From Paramoeba atlantica (lineage: Eukaryota > Discosea): a stretch of DNA of 64,000 nucleotides. The DNA is taken from positions 62,001 to 126,000 of the forward strand of contig CDRNVI010000014.1 in assembly GCA_977017575.1 (NCBI GenBank), in the 5' to 3' direction. The position numbers were made by a program, and so were the translations under genes. How positions within the stretch are numbered: the first letter of the stretch is position 1; the number at the start of each line of letters is the position of its first letter. This document shows, in pieces, positions 1 through 10,945 of this stretch. The notes beneath the pieces were generated by a model. The model was not told the origin of the DNA. It saw nothing but the letters and a program-made list of their open reading frames with translations, and ran no database searches.

Positions 1-125
1 GCTTGCCCAAAGAATTGTTCAAAAAAAGGGGGGGGGAAGGAGCAGATAAAAGATGAAATCTGAAAATAGAAGGCAACATTAAAGTTAAGCTTCAGTCTTT
101 CTCCTCTTAATCCATTTCAGCCTAC

Positions 126-960
126 ATGGGTAAGCAGGCCAAGCAGGCTCTGAAGAAGAGATCCTTAGGTAGCGAAGCATTAGATCGTGAACCGATCATC
201 GGTCCAGGAAAAAATCTCGAAGCTTTGTCTTCGGGGAACGAAGAAATAGATGTCCTATTGAAGAAGCCTCGAACATTTGCTGCCGAAAAAATGGATATGA
301 AAGTCAAGCTGACATATAAATAAGAAATTTCACTCGATTCTCTGGCTTCTCTGCTACACTTAGCTCCGGAAGAATCTTGTCTCACCACTGTAATGGCTTT
401 TGTTGAGCAATGTTATGCTACTTCTTCGAAAGAGGAGAAATCAAAGATCACTCGCCGAATTTTGGAAGTCGCTCAAAAGAACAATTCTTTCCTTTTTAAG
501 GATGAACTGGAGTTTTCCTTCAAACGTCGGAAACTAGCAGAATTGATTATAGATACCCCCAAAGAACTCACTCAAAAGAGTAGTCGATCTCAAAATCAAG
601 ACTTAAACACAAAGCTGTGCACTTGGTTAGGTACTTTTGATGACCCCTTTTTAGGAGGGGAACTTTGCGCTCAACTTAAAAAACAAAGTATCGCGCCCTC
701 CGCGTGGCTCCATATCTGAGAGTATGCTTTTTCACCTTATAGAATGGTTCAAACAACATGAAAATGGGAAACAATTGGCGGATGCAGTACGAGTTCTGTT
801 TTATGCGGCGCTGCGGTCATGCGAGGTAGAGCTAATACGGGGTGGTGATCTTTGTCGCACGAACCCCCCCATCTGCTCTTCGTGGTCCCTTGAAGCAGGA
901 CAATCTTACTCGTACCATTGAGTGATATGCAGCACTATCAGGCCACCACACTCAATGGTA
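126..960 (+). pseudogene. fossil of an unknown mobile ORF family, possible tyrosine-recombinase remnant
   Basis: A plus-strand coding remnant, preceded by an acceptor-like tract ending at the AG before 121. The central part (about 285-480) aligns by eye with the ORF at 54,299-54,931: both share a basic strand, a 'SLxSxL'-like stretch, an acidic 'EExC' patch and the motif 'VMxFVEQ'. The stretch around 770-850 reads 'LFYAALRSCEVELIRGGDL', which resembles the box I region of tyrosine recombinases (DIRS or Crypton type). I infer an old element fragment, not a host gene. It looks broken. No family can be named with confidence. Its 3' side runs into a large inverted repeat. Confidence 0.3.
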
Positions 961-1282
961 CCTTGGGCAGTACACTCATCTAGACCTTCGCCCAAAATTT
1001 TATACACACATTTTTTTGTTCTACCACTGGAATATGTACATCGCCTGTGACGGATCTATTGAGATATCAAATGCAGAACAAATACGTTTCTGTTCTAAAT
1101 GCGTAGCAATGAAAAAAACAGGCATATCTTTCCAAAATGTTCGAACTAAATAGGGGTATAAAATTTTGGGCGAAGGTCTAGATGAGTGTACTGCCCAAGG
1201 TACCATTGAGTGTGGTGGCCTGATAGTGCTGCATATCACTCAATGATACGAGTAAGATTGTCCTGCTTCAAGGGACCACGAA
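879..1282. repeat. large inverted repeat (foldback element)
   Basis: The arm at 879-1007 is the near-perfect reverse complement of 1155-1282, separated by a ~147-base spacer. The outer ends read ttcgtggtccct and agggaccacgaa; the inner ends read gcccaaaattttata and tataaaattttgggc. An RNA copy would fold into a ~128-bp hairpin. It contains no ORF I would call. It could be a MITE or a fold-back transposon; I saw no clear target duplication. Confidence 0.8.
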
Positions 1283-1612
1283 TACTGAACTGTTCGTTGA
1301 TTTTTCATACGCTAATAATGAAGAATAATGCCACACAATGTCCTTAGCCGCTTAAAATGAGTGGATTACATGGGGATCTGAATTCGCCAGAGAATATAGT
1401 AAAATATAGATTTTTTCATTGAATATAGTTACTATATAGTACTATGTTTACTATATTTTACTATAAAACTATAAGAAAACTATAAAGTTTTTTTCACTTT
1501 ACAAGTGATATTTTTTGAGTCCTCTCCGCTTGTGAAGGACATACACACGCCTCTACATGCGGTCTTACACGCTTACATACGTATGATATGACAAGAAATT
1601 CTGAAAAAAATG

Positions 1613-1838
1613 TAACCCAAGCTAAAGTGGACGAGGGAGATACTAAAAGCACCTTTGGCAAACCACCATAAAAATGGAAGGGTATGTAGAGAGAAAGATT
1701 CTTAAAGATTCTTAATTTCCTTAAAGATTCTTTTGGCACGTTGGAATCCTTTACAAACCGGGAGATATCATTCCATTTTTGTGGTGGTTTAAAGGTGCTT
1801 TTAGAACCTCCCTCGTCCACTTTATCCTGGGTTACATA
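1613..1838. repeat. small inverted-repeat element (MITE-like)
   Basis: About 68 bases from 1613 (gtaacccaagctaaagtgg...) match the reverse complement of 1770-1835 (...ccactttatcctgggttac) with a few mismatches. The unit abuts the next inverted-repeat element at 1839. There is no coding potential. The AT-rich run with repeated 'actata/ttacta' just before it (1400-1490) is simple sequence. Confidence 0.6.
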
Positions 1839-2608
1839 CAGTGGTTTCAGTTGATCTTGCCCCCCCCTCGGAATTTTGATTTTTTTTATCCTTTTTTGCT
1901 GATCTTTGCAGCATTGCAGAGATCTCGTTCCCCTAACGAAGAGCTTTGACGCCTTTTTTTCATAGAGACCCCCTGGTGACCCCTGGGTCCAAAAAACACT
2001 GTTTTTTTGGACGTTTTCTGTGTACACAACCATTTTTTGCTACATTTTCCCGATTTTCTGTACATTTTACACATGTAAGTACGAGTAATAGTGTTCTAAA
2101 TTGATAATTTGAAAGCTCCATGTCTAGTACCATCCCTATCGCTTAATTTAATATAGTCAACACCTCTACATTATGCAGACCAGACCCTCTAACCCCAAGC
2201 AGGAGGAGTACGTACAAGGATGGAATGACAAAAGAGAAGACAACCCCCCAATACCCCACAAAGTCCTCAAGAAAAACATAAAGTGTGCAACACAATTGAT
2301 TCAGTCCCAAATAGACTTCAAAAAGTGTTGCAAAACAATGGAGGCCATTCCGGATACTAGTTCTTTTCCTTCAGAGTTAACTTTTGGACACAAATTCCCT
2401 TTTTTGTTTCATTTTTGATATGGTAAAAAACTATCATTTTTTTTATTTTGGTCAACTTTCGGGTCACCTCAGGGGGTCTCTATGAAAAAAAGGTGGCAAA
2501 GCTCTTCGCTAGGGGAACAAGATCTCTCCAATGCTGCAAAGATCAGCAAAAAAGGATAAAAAAAATCAAAATTCCGAGGGGGGGGGCCAAGATCAACTGA
2601 AACCACTG
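1839..2608. mobile_element. non-autonomous Tc1/mariner-like element with ~145-bp TIRs
   Basis: The left end CAGTGGTTTCAGTTGATC at 1839 is mirrored by the right end at 2608. The inverted repeats reach about 1985 and 2461 and include a c/g run and the 'tctctatgaaaaaaagg' block. Both ends are flanked by TA (1837-1838, 2609-2610), the Tc1/mariner target. At 770 bp it has no transposase, so it would need one supplied in trans. The short ORF at 2173-2418 inside has no recognisable domain. Confidence 0.75.
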
Positions 2609-2610
2609 TA

Positions 2611-3416
2611 GCTATCGAAACATCCTCCCTCTTCCCCGCGATTCCATCAGCGCCGAAAAATATCATCAACTAGTGTGTCCTCGGAAATAGCAATCTCCTC
2701 GGAAATAGCAATGAAACGCATGCGAAAGGAGTGACGATAGGAAGTACAAACTCTCCACTCGACAACACACCGCGTAATTTATTCAGACTCATATGATTGT
2801 ATTTATTCACACTCATAGAATTGTGAGCAGCAGTTATTCAGTCCCAAGACATAACGTCGGTGGCTCCAGCCAACGCGCGGCGGCAGCGATGCAGTGAGAA
2901 GATGTTCGGGACGCAAGATTCGCACAAGGCAATCTGTCAAGGCCACGCGATGGGACTGGGGTACGTCACCTCCTGACACAAGTTACATTCAACCGCTTGT
3001 TTACTTCCCTCCGTGTGCAGCAGTTCAATAAAATAATCTTTGCAGAAACTACCCCTCGTAACTTTAATTTCGGGCATCAATTTTCGGGTTTAAAAATTAG
3101 AAGAATCGTACACAAATGAATTCGCCGTGTATTTATGGCGTGTTGGTGAGCTTCGGAGTGCTTAAAATGTGAAACTTTCGGGTCACCCAGGAGGTTCTGC
3201 GAACCCTGATGGGATTTATTAAATCATAATGTTATAAATATGCTACGGGATCTACCCTTTGAATAATTCTTAATTTCTTATGACAAAGTAATACGCACGG
3301 TGGCTTCTAAGAAGCTCACAAAAAAAATGTTCCCGTACATCATACTGATAAAAAAAAAGGTTTCTTGTATTCCAAGAAGCCGACATACAGTTTTCTGAAT
3401 AGCAGCCTTATCACGA
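2611..3416. other. gene-poor spacer with a dispersed ~200-bp repeat
   Basis: I see no gene here. Bases 2975-3178 match 58,523-58,725 on the same strand with about 85 percent identity by eye ('aataaaataatctttgcag', 'gggcatcaattttcgggttt', 'gtatttatggcgtg' blocks). This marks a dispersed repeat of unknown class. The remainder is AT-rich. Confidence 0.5.
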
Positions 3417-4190
3417 ATGCCACAAAATAAATCTATAATGAACGGAGCAGATTTCCTTGAAATGGAGCCACTGGACGAAGGTGGTTACGCTACGTCGCGA
3501 ACCTTGTTTTCGAAAATTCGGGCGACGCAGATGCTGCCGCTTGATCCAATAAATGTAGCAGGAATCATTAGCTTACGGTATCTCAAAAATGTAGGTAGCA
3601 ACATGGATCTTCAGTGGGCAACAGAAAGTTTGGGAGCGCTCCAAGACGCGTCCTCTTTCCGAGAAATGGTGGGCCTGGAATCTATTAAAAGTCGTCATGG
3701 CTCATACTCAGAAAGAAAATGGTTGGACCATCTGCACGAACTGGTAAAAAGCAGAGTGCTAGAGGAAATCAGAAATCCACACAATTGTGCTCGCGTGTTT
3801 CTCCGCTATTTCGAGGTCCCAAAGAATAATACTGCGTCACGCAGCATTTTTGATGGAACTGCATTAAACGTACTATGCAAAAAACCGTTATGTGTGAACC
3901 TGCCTACCTTGTCAGAGGTGAGATGTGCTATATCATGCTTTCCGCACGGGTACATGTTAAGTGCAGATATGAGACATGAGTTTCACCAAATTGCATTTCC
4001 CAGGGGAATAGAAAATTTTGTTTCTATATTATGTGCAGGTATAGTTTTCTCTCTAAAGGTATTGCCCATGGGGTTTTCCCGGGCTCCATACTTTGCGCAA
4101 TGTGTTACATGGACAATAGAGGGGCTGCGGGTCGCGGGTTCGGTGCGGGTTCGGTGCGAAAAAAAATCCTCTGAAAGCATGCGAAATTAG
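3417..4190 (+). pseudogene. reverse-transcriptase fossil (DIRS/LTR-kin retroelement)
   Basis: The 257-residue reading frame carries RT core blocks: an 'RVFLRYFEVPK' entry strand, an 'ADMRHEFHQI' block equivalent to the first catalytic Asp region, and 'LPMGFSRAPYFAQC' equivalent to the LPFGLxxAPxxFxx block of DIRS and Gypsy-type RTs. No RNase H, integrase or LTR is visible nearby, so this is an isolated and broken piece. Assignment to DIRS is an inference, supported weakly by the recombinase-like shred at ~0.8 kb. Confidence 0.5.
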
Positions 4191-4232
4191 TCGGAGCTGC
4201 AGACATTGAAGGAGAAAAACAGTTAAACGGGG

Positions 4233-4410
4233 GTGCGTATTATTATTGCTTTTTGGATTATTATTGCATTTTGGATTATTAATGCACTTTCGGATTATTA
4301 TTGCATTTTGGATTATTAATGCACTTTCGGATTATAATTGCATTTTACACATTATTATTGCACTTTCGGATTATTATTGTATCTCGGATTATTATTGCAT
4401 TTCCCTTTTC
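4233..4410 (+). repeat. AT-rich minisatellite
   Basis: Tandem copies of 'ttggattattattgcatt' alternate with 'ggattattaatgcactttc', about five to six degenerate units. It lies immediately upstream of the pogo-type transposase start, so it may mark the 5' side of that element. Confidence 0.75.
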
Positions 4411-4412
4411 GG

Positions 4413-6302
4413 ATGGATAATTTATTTAAAGAAGGGGCTATTCGGTATCGGGAACAAACCTCTGATTTTGTACAAGCGGTGGACACAGACGAAGAATGTG
4501 TATCACTGAAAGGGGACGAAGGTGCCGTAGATGAACTTGGAGTCGAAGAAGATATGAGCAATCTCGATACCTACTCTATCCGTGAAGGGTTGCTTTGTGA
4601 AGAAAGCAGCGACCTAGAGAAAATGAGTGACCTTGAGGAAGGATCTATAGATCACGTTGATGGCGTGCATTATCCAGGAAGCCCACTTAACCCTTGCATA
4701 CCTAAGAATGAGATCGCCTCTGATAGTGCAAGCACACCCGATGTCATTGGACATAAACGACGTCGTGTCAAAGATAACTACCGTGCATGCAGACCCAAAT
4801 CAGAAAATAAAGATCGCGGATACCGTGTGGACGTGCCAGCAGAAGTAAAACGTTGCGTTTATGCGTATTATATGACTTTGCCGGAAGGTGAGTCAAAATA
4901 CGGCCTTCTTCCGAAGCTTAACGAATACATTCGAAACAAGTGGGCTAAAAATAAGTACCGCTTATGTACCAAGCTTCAATTGATTGAATGGGGAAAAGTG
5001 AGTGCAGAGACAGACATGAGAACACCACATAGAAAGAATCACCCTCTAGAGGATTTGAAAAAGCATTTAAATGCTTTTATACGAGGAGCGCGAAACGCAT
5101 TTGGTTTGGTCACGTTCTCAACTATTATGAATCAAGCTCACTTATACTTGTCCGAACACCCTGTACAAGCACAAAACGAAACAATCACCACGGTGAGCTA
5201 AACTTGGGTTTCTCGATTTCTTCGAAGCGCACATTTAAGTCTTCAACTGGTAAAACGACAGACAAAAATGACTCCTGACGAAATTTTATCCAAGGTTCAA
5301 AAATTTCATGAGTTCATCCATCGCTCTCTACAGACAAAACTTTTTCGGCGTGTTATAAACTTCGATGAAATTCCCATTTCTGTTCGTGGAACAATGAGCG
5401 CGCTCAAGACAGTTGCTGTTCGAGGTGACCCCGATGTCGTCGTAAAAGTTAACCCAAATGACAGCAAGAGGTGCGCGACTCTCATCAGCGGAGCTGTTGT
5501 TGAGATCGATGAAAATTTCAATTCTGTTGCCCACTTCTTCTTGAAGCCAATGATCTTATGGAAGGCAAAGGGTGTAATTATGCAAAAAGAAAGTTTTGAT
5601 CCTCGTACCGGTCGAGCCTTCACGCCAAAAGGTGTTGCAAACACTGAATTCTTTCTTTCTGCATATGTTCCGTACTTAAAAAAGCAACTTTTCGAAGAAA
5701 CTGCCCATCCATCATTACTTATTTCAGATTCCTGCCGCTCATATGTTACACAACAAGTGTTGGATTCCTTTCTCAAAAGCGCTCACTGCTACCCTGCTGT
5801 TTTTCCCGCCGGGTGTACATCCTGGATTCAATGGATCGACGTGTATTACGCTTCGCATTACAATCAACATGAGAAACTGTGGCAATCAGAACACAATTTA
5901 CTACGTACTTCAGCGCAAAAGCGACAATGGGTACACAGCATCGTAGCAAGAGCTCACGCCAAAACAGTTGAAAACATGGATGTGAAAAAACAATTTGAAC
6001 ATCTCGGGTACACTAACCCTACCCTAGCCAAGTTTCGATCAAAGACTCTGAAGAACTACTCTTTTGTTCCTTCTAGTATTGAACCGGAAAACGTGGCTAC
6101 TACGACAGAGAATATTGAAGAGTCTTTCAAGAAAGGCCTACAGGCCGCTACTGGGTCCTCTCTGAGTCGTTCTCGTCTTGATAACTGGGGGTTTGTCCTT
6201 GGCAAAAAGAAACCTGACGAACCTATACATGCACCCGAAGCATCGAGCGACGACAAAACTTTTCCGGAATCTTGGTGGACGTTTGACCAAGAAAGCAATT
6301 AA
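4413..6302 (+). CDS. two-exon pogo/Tigger-type DDE transposase
   Basis: Exon 1 is 4413-5192 and exon 2 is 5262-6302, joined by a 69-base intron with GTGAGC at its 5' end and a gacag acceptor. Both edges fall on codon boundaries (phase 0), giving one frame of 606 residues. The N-terminal third is acidic, then has a basic stretch (GHKRRRVKD) and a helical region that could be the DNA-binding part. Exon 2 is a DDE_1 catalytic domain: 'NFDEIP' (D ~295), 'LISDSC' (D ~416) and 'SWIQWIDV' (D ~453, equivalent to the pogo QPLDV motif), spacing DD36D. Cut-and-paste transposition is the family role. No inverted repeats were found, so it could be a domesticated host gene. No internal stop disrupts it. 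Confidence 0.75.
5193..5261 (+). other. intron of the pogo-type gene
   Basis: The sequence CACG|GTGAGC begins it and ACGACAG|ACA ends it; it is 69 bases long and phase 0. Removing it links two otherwise separate open frames exactly in register, which is strong internal evidence for splicing. An in-frame TAA within it would otherwise stop translation. Confidence 0.75.
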
Positions 6303-6747
6303 ACGACAAAGTTAAGCAAATAACTTAGACCAATAAGTTTTTACTGAATGACGAGCTTTTATCCATTTCATCTGAACGATTCGTACTTTCTTTGGGCGAT
6401 TTATACTTTTAAGGAAAGTCAAATGAAGGAATAAGAGAATATTCATATGAAAATTATTTTATTGAAAACCTAACATTGAACTGATGTGCTGAGTAAAAAT
6501 TTGTAACCTATGTTTTGACTGAAATTTCTAGGCGAAGCATATCCACAAATATTTAAAACTTGTTTTACGAATCACTTACAAGCGCTTTCAATGCGTTAAG
6601 CTCAGAGGTAATAAAACAAAATAGAAATCGTGTCAATGATCAGAACAAAAAAAGTAAGAAAAAACTCATCTAGAAAATGATTGTATATCCCGTTTAATTT
6701 TTCTGTATTTCGTATTGCTTGAAAAAGTGCATGTCTTGAATTCTACC
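6303..6747. other. AT-rich intergenic spacer
   Basis: This lies between the convergent pogo-type gene and the first HMG-box gene. I see no ORF, RNA gene or clear repeat. Confidence 0.5.
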
Positions 6748-7135
6748 CTAAGAAGTCATTTCTTTGCTCTTACGAACATACGAAGCTTTCTCCGCCTCAG
6801 GTAGAGCGCGCCACAGTTTTCCAAGTTCCTTTGCTCGCTGGACCGGCTTTAGAGTTTTCGGAACTTTCTCCTGATTCGCTTTTACGAATATCATAAAGGG
6901 ATTCGCAGCACCCCGTTTGGAACGTCCCGGGTTTTTGGCTTTCGAAATCTTTTTAGGGGGTGTCAGGCTTTTGGCCTTCTGCTCGTACGCTGCTATTTGC
7001 TCTTTAGAGAGATCTCTGTACATCTTTCCCAAGGTTTTTCCAATCTGACCGAATCGAATGCCAGGGTTGCTAGCGATAACTTTTTGTCGGGTTTCTTTGC
7101 TAAACACCATGTAGGCGTTCATACGCAGTCCTAGG
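6748..7135 (-). CDS. double HMG-box protein, last exon
   Basis: This exon encodes two HMG boxes. Box A runs 'MNAYMVFSKETRQKV...GQIGKTLGKMYRDLS...AAYEQKA'; box B runs 'NPFMIFVKANQEKV...AKELGKLWRALPEAEKASYVRKS', linked by a Lys/Pro-rich segment. The aromatic and Trp positions of the HMG fold are present in box B (LWRAL); box A has MYRDL. The reading frame is entered at a splice acceptor (tgcttttccgtag|CC), so an upstream exon should supply the start and the first residues of box A; an internal ATG at 7122 is the alternative start. It is a likely DNA-bending chromatin protein in the nucleus. A tandem paralogue lies at 7531-7972. Confidence 0.75.
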
Positions 7136-7530
7136 CTACGGAAAAGCATAGTGAGTGGAGTGGTGAAATAGAAAGTCAGTAAGTTTCAAGATAATGAAAA
7201 AATGCAATAATAGATGGCGAAAGAAAAGTTCGGTGCAAAACGTTAGTACTGGATCAATATTTTAAAAAGATTGATACATCTGCTGAGCACCTGTATAGAA
7301 GGGAAGCATCACCTGCATTTGAACGCGTAAGTGCTCCTTGTAGTATACTAAACAGTACAGGCAACGTTTCGGAAACATGATTTCGTAGGAGTCCCCTGGT
7401 GCAAAGATTCGATACTTCGCTACCCATAGTTATAAGTTTCTCGCGAAATTTCATTTCATTTCATATGTTGCCCTAAAAAATTGTATTTCCGTGTTATAAA
7501 TCCCTATTCTAACCTATTTTCCCTTTTCTT

Positions 7531-7972
7531 CTAACGTTTTTTAATGGATTTCTGCAATAGAGCACTTTTTCGTTTATAGAAATCCCTTTGTTCCTTAGGA
7601 AGGGCTAGCCATAGTTGTCCAACCTTTTTTCCTCTTTCGCCTAGACTGGTTGTGCCGGATAAAGTTGGCTTGACATCCTTGGCAAACAGCATGTAGGGAT
7701 TACTTTTATACAGTTCAGATTTTATGCGCGATCTACTGTTTTTGGGTTGCTTTGGTATCAAAGCTCCCTCTCTAATTTTTTCCTTCTCAATAGAGTTGAG
7801 GTTTGCAGCTTTTTTTACGTACTCTGCATGGCGAACTTCTGAAAGAGCGTGATACAATTTCGCTATTTGCTTACCTACTTCACAAAATGAAAAGTGTGGA
7901 TATTTTTTTCTAATATCCAAACGATGATCTTTGACGAAGAGAGAGTATGCGTTCACAAAACAATATCTGGAG
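7531..7972 (-). CDS. double HMG-box protein, last exon (tandem paralogue)
   Basis: Two HMG boxes are visible: 'VNAYSLFVKDHRLDIRKKYP...GKQIAKLYHALSE...EYVKKA' and 'SNPYMLFAKDVKPTL...GKKVGQLWLALPKEQRDFYKRK', ending in a basic tail (SIKKR). The exon starts at an acceptor (ttccatgttcgcttgcag|CT), so a short 5' exon is missing from this model. The gene is organised like the neighbour at 6748-7135, same strand and about 400 bases away, which suggests tandem duplication followed by strong divergence. The expected role is non-sequence-specific DNA binding and bending. Confidence 0.75.
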
Positions 7973-8467
7973 CTGCAAGCGAACATGGAAACAAAACAAA
8001 AGTTATTGCAAGTACGATTATTATTATAGTTATTGCTTTAGAGACTGAGATAGGTAAGGTACGGTGCAATAAAAAGCATTTTTCCTGCACACCAAGAAGA
8101 TGTCGGTTTTAGAGAGAGAGAAAGGCGCTGACACAGCGAAAGAGAATGCGATTCTAACCACCCACTTTTGCGGCAAAGAAAGACCCCTTTGCGCCCGAAA
8201 ATTAGCTTTCTTCTATTAAGGGTTACGGCAAATGCTTCTTTCACACGTGGGGTAGGGATAATAATAATAATAATTCAAAAATTAGTCCCTACCAATACAA
8301 GGCACTCATCTGACACGAACACGCCGTCATTTCATCATCACAGAACATCACCACAGCTTCGTGTCGACAGCGAAACAGAGGACTCTGATGCTTCTAGCGA
8401 TGATTCAGAAACGAAAACTTCTCTACCCACAGCTATTCACAAAGGACAGTATTACCCCTTGCCCTAC
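7973..8467. other. spacer containing an (ATA)n run
   Basis: It includes ataataataataatt near 8260 and a plus-strand frame (8168-8491) with an acidic Ser/Asp patch, but no domain. It may contain the missing first exon of the 7531-7972 HMG gene; I could not place it. Confidence 0.35.
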
Positions 8468-9379
8468 CTACCAATCCACCGCCTCCGGTAGTACTTCTGG
8501 GTGATGGCCATCAAAGGCATTGCCTTTCACCCAGACACGGTGTAAATTCGTAGGAAGATTTCTACAGTCCAATATTCCAGAAAATTTATTATTTTGCAAA
8601 TGTAAAAAAACAAGCGACGGCGAAACACGGGATACGTCGGGGCATCCACTAAGACGGTTGTCATTTAACCGCAGCACACGAAGCGACGGGGGAAGACCCG
8701 AGAGGTCGATCCCCCCGTCAAAAAAATTATGACCCAAATGAAGGGCTTGAAGCCTCCCGGGAAGCTCCTGTAGATAAACCGACCCGTTTAAAAGATTACG
8801 CGGCAGATACATTTCCACCAGCGTAGGGGGCAGTGAGGTCAGACCAATGGGACCCGCAAAGTGGTTCCCCCCAACGTTGAGCTGTACCAAAGCCCGAGGT
8901 AGTGCGCTCAAGTCCAGGGTACCGCTGAAGCGGTTGTGCATCCCCTCGAGTCGGTGCAACCCCGGGGGGAGGGAGGCCCACTCCAGCGGTCCCGAGAACG
9001 CGTTGTGGGAGACACGAAAGGCCTGCAGCGAGGCAGGGAGACACGCCGTGGGGATTTCTCCCCGAATTTCGTTCCCCACGGAGCTTCCGAGGTTCAGCAC
9101 CTCGAGCGTGGGAGGGGTGTGGGCCCAGGAGAGGGTCCCGCGGAGACCCTTTCCCAGCCACGCGACACGACGTAGCCCCCCGTTGCCGTCGCACGTGACC
9201 CCTTCCCATGAACACCCCGGGGTGTGGGGGTTCCAGCCCTCCCGTAGGTGCGTAAGGCCCTCGAGGAAACGCAGCAGTTGCAGTTCCACGGGGAGGGTAG
9301 ACGCGTGGACCTTGGAGGTGCGGGGGAGAGGGGACGCTGCGGCGGGGTCCGCGGCGTGAAATTGAGGAAAAGAGTGCAT
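8468..9379 (-). CDS. LRR protein (family member 1, GC-rich)
   Basis: A single open frame of 303 residues. Residues ~30-75 form the cap: 'LPVELQLLRFLEGL', then 'WNPHTPGCSWEGVTCDGNGG', with the Cys pair and Trp of LRRNT_2-like modules. About nine LRRs follow, with the signature 'DLSALPRALVQLNVGGNHFAG'. The end lies soon after the last repeat, with no transmembrane segment or kinase. Ligand or protein recognition is the usual LRR role; the partner is unknown. Unlike its relatives, this copy is strongly GC-rich and keeps a plausible ATG in the same exon. Confidence 0.75.
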   Translation of the reverse strand: MHSFPQFHAADPAAASPLPRTSKVHASTLPVELQLLRFLEGLTHLREGWNPHTPGCSWEGVTCDGNGGLRRVAWLGKGLRGTLSWAHTPPTLEVLNLGSSVGNEIRGEIPTACLPASLQAFRVSHNAFSGPLEWASLPPGLHRLEGMHNRFSGTLDLSALPRALVQLNVGGNHFAGPIGLTSLPPTLVEMYLPRNLLNGSVYLQELPGRLQALHLGHNFFDGGIDLSGLPPSLRVLRLNDNRLSGCPDVSRVSPSLVFLHLQNNKFSGILDCRNLPTNLHRVWVKGNAFDGHHPEVLPEAVDW

Positions 9380-9674
9380 GGAGGAAGAGCAGAGGCCAGG
9401 GGTGTGTGTCTATAATTTAAGGTAAAAAATCAAACGAAAACAGGAAATGTGCGATACAAGTGGCTGCACGGGAACAAGAGTACATGGTATAGAAAATGGG
9501 GCTAGACCACTGTCCGGGCTATTGTACCTAGGGACACCTAATGTACCTCCTGGGTAGAATGTATAATAAGTGCCACTAAGGCCTTTAGAATACCTCCTTC
9601 CATTAATCTTACTGTATAGGTCAACCTAAAAGGCGTTACCTCTCTTACTGGGAGGTACTATCTATAGGGAAGTA

Positions 9675-10178
9675 TCATATTGGGAGGGTCTGATTTAATT
9701 TTTTTAAAAGAACAAACGGCGGAATGTGAGATGTAGCATGTAGCTGATTTCCACTGAGATCAATATGACTGGGTTGAGTAACTAATCTTGAAAAATTTAC
9801 CAGGCCTTCAAACCGATTATCACTCAATATTAGATAAGTTAGATTTTCGGGGAGGGATGTGAACTGCAGCGTGCCGCTAAACTGGTTTCCTGCGAGATTT
9901 ACATACGTTAGAGAAGGAGGTAGCGCGGTTAGATCGATGGGACCAAAAAGATTACAATGTTCAACTCGAAGTCGAACAAGTAGGGTAGGAAGATCCGCGA
10001 TAGGTAGTGTTCCGGTAACTCCTTTTCGACAAGTTACAGAGAAAGACTGAGTAGTACGTGGCATATGGATCCACGCGAAAGTACCGGAATATTCCACATC
10101 ATCACTTTCAAAAAGCCCCCGGTAAAATGCTATCATAATATCCTTTACATTTTCGTTTGTATCACACGTCACTCCCAT
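9675..10178 (-). pseudogene. LRR family member 2, 3' part of a chimaera
   Basis: It encodes 'MGVTCDTNE' (end of the cap) and about five LRRs ('ALPPSLTYVNLAGNQFSGTLQFTSLP'). The 5' half of the cap is gone: at about 10,180 the sequence switches to the interior of another LRR gene. The two sides share 'cattc' at the joint. It is a closer relative of members 3 and 6 than of the rest. It could be expressed only as part of the fused frame, and that frame ends at the joint, so I call it a broken gene. Confidence 0.7.
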
Positions 10179-10682
10179 CCATTCCGGCTCAAAATTAGAC
10201 GAGATAGATTTTTAGGGAGGGACGTGAACTCCAGCGTGCCGCTAAACTGATTTCCTCTGAGATTTACATACGTTAGAGAAGGAGGTAGCACTGTTAGATC
10301 GATGGGACAAAAAAGATTACAACGTATTATTTGAAAAAAATGAAGTAGAGAAGGGAGGTCCGACATTGGTAGCGTGCCTGTAATTCGTGGTTGGTCCCTC
10401 ACCACAAAAGATTGAGTGATATCTGGTATATGGATCCATGCGAATGTACCGGAATACTTATCCACATCATCATGCGCATTATCATAAAGCCCAGTGGAAC
10501 CTACGGCAATGTACATCCTTTCATTTTCATCACAGTCGACTACACTCCATTCACATGCCCTCGTTTCAGTTGTCCATGATTCGTCGGGATTAGAAATATT
10601 TGACATAAGTCGTACCATACTGTATTCCTGCGGGAGAAAAGCACCTCGCACTTTGGCAGGACGAGTAATACCTGTGTCGCTA
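10179..10682 (-). pseudogene. LRR family member 3, truncated copy of member 6
   Basis: It matches member 6 (15,868-16,483) almost base for base from its acceptor (atctttcttcag|TAGC) to 'LSRLILSRN', then stops abruptly where member 2 begins. It has the cap 'LPQEYSMVRLMSN...SWTTETRACEWSVVDCD' and four LRRs. The missing 3' end exists only in member 6, so this is the derived copy. Confidence 0.75.
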
Positions 10683-10945
10683 CTGAAGAAAGATAAAAAC
10701 ATTATACAATAGCAAATGATGATATTTTAGGCTAAGGAAATCTAGGAAAAATCTGATTCACAGGTGATACAAAAAAATCTTTTGAACTACTGTGACATGT
10801 ACATTACATAGTGCTGCGGTTTTTAACCAAACGGCAGGAACGAGGAGATTTGAAGATCACCCCTCTAGGCTCCACATGTTGGTTACGTTGAATGATATTC
10901 AGTAATAAATGATGAATTAACTCATAATGTTTTATTAGTAAAGAA

